Positions 8,067 to 9,786 of a stretch of 9,786 bases of DNA are shown piece after piece. Both the position numbers and the translations under genes were made by a program. The stretch spans positions 1 through 9,786 of the forward strand of contig CAZUHK010000126.1 in the NCBI GenBank assembly GCA_964620345.1, read 5' to 3'. The number at the start of each line of letters is the position of its first letter. Positions within the stretch are counted from its first letter, which is position 1. The notes under the pieces were generated by a model. It saw only the letters and a list, made by a program, of their open reading frames with translations, was not told where the DNA came from and made no database searches. Source of the stretch: CAZUHK01 sp964620345 (GTDB lineage Bacteria > Planctomycetota > Phycisphaerae > Phycisphaerales > Zrk34).

Positions 8067-8099
8067 CCGGTATCGACTCCCCCCGACCCCGCACCCACC

Positions 8100-8122
8100 A
8101 ACGGCGACACCCCGCCGCCGTT
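8100..8122 (+). terminator. Weak hairpin after the TPR operon
   Basis: AACGGCG and CGCCGTT form a 7-bp stem with a 9-nt loop, 33 nt after the TPR stop codon. Only a three-T run spans its end, so termination would be weak or factor-assisted. Its position at the end of the operon is the main support. Confidence 0.35.
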
Positions 8123-8311
8123 TGAAGCATGTCGTCAAGGCCTTGCATCGTCTGACCGAAGGGGTGTTCATGCCGCAGGCCAACACCGGCCGGCAGATCG
8201 TCTCTCACTGCAGTGCAGTAAGGGACATCATCAGATCGCCAACCAATCGGGCCTTGGCCGGCGAAGATGCGTGGGGCGGCTTTCGCGGGTAAACAACTTC
8301 CCACAAGAAAT
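8123..8311. other. Largely non-coding stretch with a doubtful 40-codon ORF
   Basis: The gap between the TPR operon and the small acidic protein (8067-8406) is less GC-rich than its surroundings. The only open frame with a ribosome binding site is 8170-8292 on the plus strand (MPQANTGRQIVSHC..., 40 residues), with AAGGGG at 8159-8164, 5 nt before the ATG. I recognise no family. A 10-bp palindrome CACTGCAGTG lies at 8206-8215. Longer antisense frames here show no family resemblance. I see no RNA gene or mobile-element end. Confidence 0.3.
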
Positions 8312-8340
8312 TTGCGGCCAACCATCGATCGCGGTACACT
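8312..8340 (+). promoter_or_regulatory. Sigma-70-like promoter of the small acidic protein gene
   Basis: TTGCGG (8312-8317) and TACACT (8335-8340) are separated by exactly 17 nt, close to the TTGACA/TATAAT consensus. Transcription would begin near 8347, giving a 5' leader of about 60 nt. Confidence 0.6.
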
Positions 8341-8355
8341 GCTGGAAAGTCCAGC
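8341..8355 (+). promoter_or_regulatory. Inverted repeat at the predicted transcription start
   Basis: GCTGGA-AAG-TCCAGC is a perfect 6-bp inverted repeat with a 3-nt spacer, immediately downstream of the -10 box. It spans the predicted start site. It could be a repressor operator or, if transcription starts at its left edge, a protective 5' hairpin. The two cannot be told apart from sequence. Confidence 0.4.
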
Positions 8356-8406
8356 GTGTCAAGATCAGGGGACCATTCAACCCGTTTTGAGAAAAGGAGA
8401 CTCACT

Positions 8407-8598
8407 ATGATTCAGCGACTGCTTATGTTGATCGCCGCGTTGATGCTCGGTTTGGGCATGGCGACGGTGATGCCGGCGTGCGAGGAGAGCACCGAGGACA
8501 AGGCCAATGACGCCGCGGAAGAAGTCGAAGGCGCGGCCGATGAAGCCGAGGACGCGCTCAACGAAACCGGGGACGCGCTCAACGATGCGGTGAACTGA
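8407..8598 (+). CDS. Small acidic exported protein, possible lipoprotein (entericidin-like architecture)
   Basis: This 63-residue protein has an N-terminal export signal (residues ~1-24: Arg4, then the hydrophobic stretch LLMLIAALMLGLGMATVM) ending at PAC with Cys25. The remainder is hydrophilic and helical, with 15 Asp/Glu against one Lys. It shows a roughly 7-residue rhythm (DALNETG-DALNDAVN), so an amphipathic or coiled-coil helix is likely. The VMPAC site is a poor lipobox because position -3 is Met and -2 is Pro, so lipidation is uncertain. The layout resembles entericidin-type small envelope lipoproteins, whose functions are mostly unknown or linked to envelope stress. AAGGAG (8394-8399) lies 7 nt before the ATG. 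With its own promoter and a strong terminator it is a monocistronic, probably well-expressed gene. An upstream in-frame ATG (8356) is disfavoured because it would put charged residues before the signal. Confidence 0.8.
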   Translation: MIQRLLMLIAALMLGLGMATVMPACEESTEDKANDAAEEVEGAADEAEDALNETGDALNDAVN

Positions 8599-8629
8599 TC
8601 GCGCGTCGAATCACACACGAAGCACGGGA

Positions 8630-8665
8630 AACGGGCACGCCGCGACGGCGCGCCCGTTGTTTTTT
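8630..8665 (+). terminator. Strong intrinsic terminator
   Basis: A 13-position stem (AACGGGCACGCCG pairing with CGGCGCGCCCGTT, one A-C mismatch) with a CGA loop is followed at once by G and six T's. It ends the small acidic protein's transcript 32 nt after the stop. It also lies between two convergent genes. On the minus strand the mismatch becomes a G-U pair but no U-run follows, so it probably acts mainly in the plus direction. Confidence 0.85.
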
Positions 8666-8680
8666 GGCATCGCGTCGCGA

Positions 8681-9490
8681 TCAACGAAGCGCAGCAAGCG
8701 ATTGCATCATCGCCCGTACCCGGGCCGGGTCGACCGCGTTGGCAACCGCGCCATCGCGCTTGAGCGAACTGCCGACGACCAGGCCGTCGGCGTGGTCGGC
8801 GTAATCGGTGATGTTCTCGACGGTGACGCCCGAGCCGACGAACACCGGCGCGTCACCCGCGGCCTGCTTGATCCTTTGCAGTTCGCGGGGGTCGGTGGCG
8901 GCGCCCGTGCCGGTGCCGCTGGCGATCAGCACATCGGCCCCGCCGCGGTGCAGCAGGTCGGCTACCTCCTGCTCCAGCGGGATCGGCGCCAGTTGCGCAG
9001 AATGTTTCACGTTTACATCGGCGAAGATGCGGATGTGCCCGGCGCCCAACGCCCGGCGGTCGCGCAGCAGGTCGTGGGCGATGCCCCGGAGGATGCCCTG
9101 GTCGCTGACCCGCGCGCCGATCAGCACGTTCACGCGGATGAACTGAGCACCGACCGCGTGGGCGATCGCCAGCGCCGCCCGCCCGTCGTTGCGCAGGCAG
9201 TTGATGCCCAGGGGCAGCTCGGTCCGCTCACGCACCGCCCGGCCGATCGCGGTGAGGTGGGCGATGGTGATCGGCGGCACGCGGTCGGGGTAGAACGGCG
9301 CGTCGCCGAAGTTCTCGAGCATCAGGCCGTGCACGCCGCCGGACGCGAGCGCTTGCAGATCGTCGAGCACGCGCAGCGTAATCGACTGCACATCACCCCA
9401 ATGCCGCGGGGCACCGGGCAGCGGCGGGACGTGGAGCATGCCGATCACCGGCCGGTCGGCGGCGAACAGGTCTTCGAGAGCATCGTGCAT
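8681..9490 (-). CDS. BtpA/SgcQ-family TIM-barrel protein
   Basis: The 269-residue protein matches the BtpA/SgcQ family over its whole length. Conserved blocks are VIGMLHVPPLPGAP (15-28), ENFGDAPF (59-66), LGINCLRND (94-102), RVNVLIGARVSDQG (119-132), ADVNVKHS (157-164), SGTGTG (191-196) and FVGSGVTVENI (217-227). The spacing of beta-strand and glycine motifs suits a TIM barrel with a phosphate-binding C-terminal half. In cyanobacteria BtpA is needed for photosystem I stability; in other bacteria the role is unknown and may be a sugar or nucleoside-related aldolase or isomerase. Nothing here suggests photosynthesis. The ATG at 9488-9490 is chosen because the family's conserved region starts about 15 residues later. 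The frame stays open to a TTG at 9670, but that stretch contains an intrinsic terminator. No Shine-Dalgarno is seen. It converges on the small acidic protein gene. Confidence 0.9.
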   Translation of the reverse strand: MHDALEDLFAADRPVIGMLHVPPLPGAPRHWGDVQSITLRVLDDLQALASGGVHGLMLENFGDAPFYPDRVPPITIAHLTAIGRAVRERTELPLGINCLRNDGRAALAIAHAVGAQFIRVNVLIGARVSDQGILRGIAHDLLRDRRALGAGHIRIFADVNVKHSAQLAPIPLEQEVADLLHRGGADVLIASGTGTGAATDPRELQRIKQAAGDAPVFVGSGVTVENITDYADHADGLVVGSSLKRDGAVANAVDPARVRAMMQSLAALR

Positions 9491-9499
9491 CGCGCGACA

Positions 9500-9508
9500 A
9501 GCATAGCA
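9500..9508 (-). promoter_or_regulatory. Extended -10-like element upstream of btpA
   Basis: On the minus strand TGCTATGCT fits the extended -10 pattern TGnTATnnT. It ends 9 nt before the btpA ATG, so a transcript from here would carry at most a few leader bases. No matching -35 is visible. With the terminator further upstream, it could give btpA an independent start. Confidence 0.35.
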
Positions 9509-9611
9509 CACGCCCTTCCAAGCCGCGGCCAGCCCGAGCGTCGGCGAGCGGGGCTTGTCGATCCCGTAGCGAGCCCGGTCGTCCCCGACCCGGGCGTCTG
9601 CCCCGCGCAAC

Positions 9612-9641
9612 AAAAAGGCCCGCTCCCCGTGGGAAGCGGGC
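9612..9641 (-). terminator. Intrinsic terminator or attenuator upstream of btpA
   Basis: Read on the minus strand, GCCCGCTTCC and GGAGCGGGC-type arms form a stem of about 10 bp with a 4-nt CACG-type loop, followed by five T's one base after the stem. One pair is a G-U wobble only in the minus-strand RNA (an A-C mismatch on the other strand), and the U-run exists only in that direction. It lies 44 nt after the stop of the tiny ORF and 122 nt before btpA. It either ends a short upstream transcript or acts as an attenuator. Confidence 0.75.
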
Positions 9642-9650
9642 ACGATCGTA

Positions 9651-9700
9651 GGGGTGCTGCACAGGTGCAAACCCCGTCGAGCTGCTAGCTGTGCAGCCCC
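9651..9700 (-). promoter_or_regulatory. Mutually exclusive stem-loops between the tiny ORF and the terminator
   Basis: On the minus strand, CTGCACAG (9696-9689) can pair perfectly with CTGTGCAG (9664-9657), strengthened by GGGG (9700-9697) with CCCC (9654-9651) across a 2-nt bulge. Alternatively the second arm can pair locally: GGGGT (9675-9671) with ACCCC (9655-9651), and TGCAC/GTGCA inside it. Both use the same 3' arm, so only one can form. The first arm lies inside the codons of the 10-codon ORF, so a translating ribosome would favour the local hairpin. The pairing is seen directly; the switching role is inferred. Confidence 0.5.
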
Positions 9701-9717
9701 TTCATACAGTCAGACAC
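9685..9717 (-). CDS. Candidate 10-residue leader peptide
   Basis: A GTG at 9715-9717 opens a 10-codon frame (MSDCMKGLHS, then TAG). It is preceded on the minus strand by AAGGAGGTGATCCAG (9731-9717), with 7 nt between AGGAGG and the GTG. An in-frame ATG is codon 5. This is too short for protein-domain evidence, so support rests on the exceptional ribosome binding site and its placement before alternative hairpins and a terminator. The peptide shows no run of a single regulatory amino acid, so a classic amino-acid attenuator is not obvious. Alternatives are a chance frame behind a ribosome-binding sequence belonging to a structured RNA, or the broken start of a longer gene. Confidence 0.4.
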   Translation of the reverse strand: MSDCMKGLHS

Positions 9718-9731
9718 TGGATCACCTCCTT
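9717..9731 (-). promoter_or_regulatory. Extended Shine-Dalgarno, 15 nt complementary to the 16S rRNA 3' tail
   Basis: AAGGAGGTGATCCAG is the exact complement of the canonical bacterial 16S 3' end (CTGGATCACCTCCTT). Most ribosome binding sites match 4-7 nt, as elsewhere in this window. Its function as a start site is supported by a GTG 7 nt after AGGAGG. Confidence 0.6.
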
Positions 9732-9762
9732 GCTAGACCTTAAACCAGCGTGATGTTTGCGG

Positions 9763-9786
9763 TTTGGGGGATCGAAAAACCCCAAA
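9763..9786. repeat. Inverted repeat at the window edge
   Basis: TTTGGGG (9763-9769) and CCCCAAA (9780-9786) form a 7-bp inverted repeat with a 10-nt spacer that contains a run of five A's. It may extend past the window. On the minus strand it lies upstream of the extended Shine-Dalgarno. Its role is not determinable. Confidence 0.35.

Noticed and set aside
9491..9670. N-terminal extension of the BtpA protein to the TTG at 9670
   Set aside because: The extension encodes no family sequence and contains an intrinsic terminator; the ATG at 9490 matches the usual family start.
8657..9688. 343-codon plus-strand frame opposite btpA
   Set aside because: It is antisense to a protein with multiple BtpA motifs, starts within the terminator, and resembles no family.
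9717..9731. Plus-strand CTGGATCACCTCCTT as the 3' end of a 16S rRNA gene
   Set aside because: None of the conserved 16S sequence that should precede it (such as the AACAAGGTA region) is present. The minus strand gives a ribosome binding site with a correctly spaced start.
1..9786. CRISPR arrays, tRNA genes, insertion sequences or phage-defence genes
   Set aside because: I saw no regularly spaced direct repeats, tRNA cloverleaf signatures, transposase motifs or paired terminal repeats. The GxxExxY relic is the only accessory-type gene remnant.

Overview
This GC-rich window (roughly 70% G+C by eye) carries seven ordinary protein genes, a nuclease-family relic and a cluster of regulatory signals at the right edge. 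Three things suggest a Planctomycetota bacterium, perhaps class Phycisphaerae: two TPR proteins and a GT-C-like membrane protein with a TPR tail, a BtpA-family protein, and a lysyl-tRNA synthetase with an 'EISPGY-ELNDP' type active-site segment. This placement is inferred from gene content; no marker gene proves it.

Left part: on the minus strand, the C-terminal half of a GxxExxY-family protein (50-256) lies next to a short tandem motif typical of that family's surroundings. It follows the end of lysS (289-1872, minus). lysS diverges from a large polytopic membrane protein (2032-4026, plus), whose start lies 7 nt after a perfect TATAAT box, so its mRNA is probably leaderless.

Middle: pfkA (4108-5208) is followed on the same strand by two TPR genes (5359-6567 and 6564-8066). 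The two TPR genes overlap by ATGA and are almost surely co-translated. pfkA may share their transcript, but a 150-nt gap with a hairpin separates it.

Right part: a mostly non-coding stretch of about 340 nt leads to a small acidic exported protein or lipoprotein (8407-8598). That gene has its own sigma-70-like promoter, a hairpin at the 5' end of its transcript and a strong intrinsic terminator (8630-8665). A convergent btpA/sgcQ-family gene (8681-9490, minus) follows.

The most unusual piece is upstream of btpA on the minus strand (9612-9731). It has a Shine-Dalgarno match of 15 nt to the canonical 16S rRNA 3' tail, a 10-codon ORF starting at ideal spacing, two mutually exclusive stem-loops (one using bases inside the tiny ORF), and a clean intrinsic terminator. 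This looks like a leader-peptide or attenuator element, or a short RNA/peptide gene, and I do not recognise it as a named family. Apart from it, the window looks like an ordinary housekeeping region.
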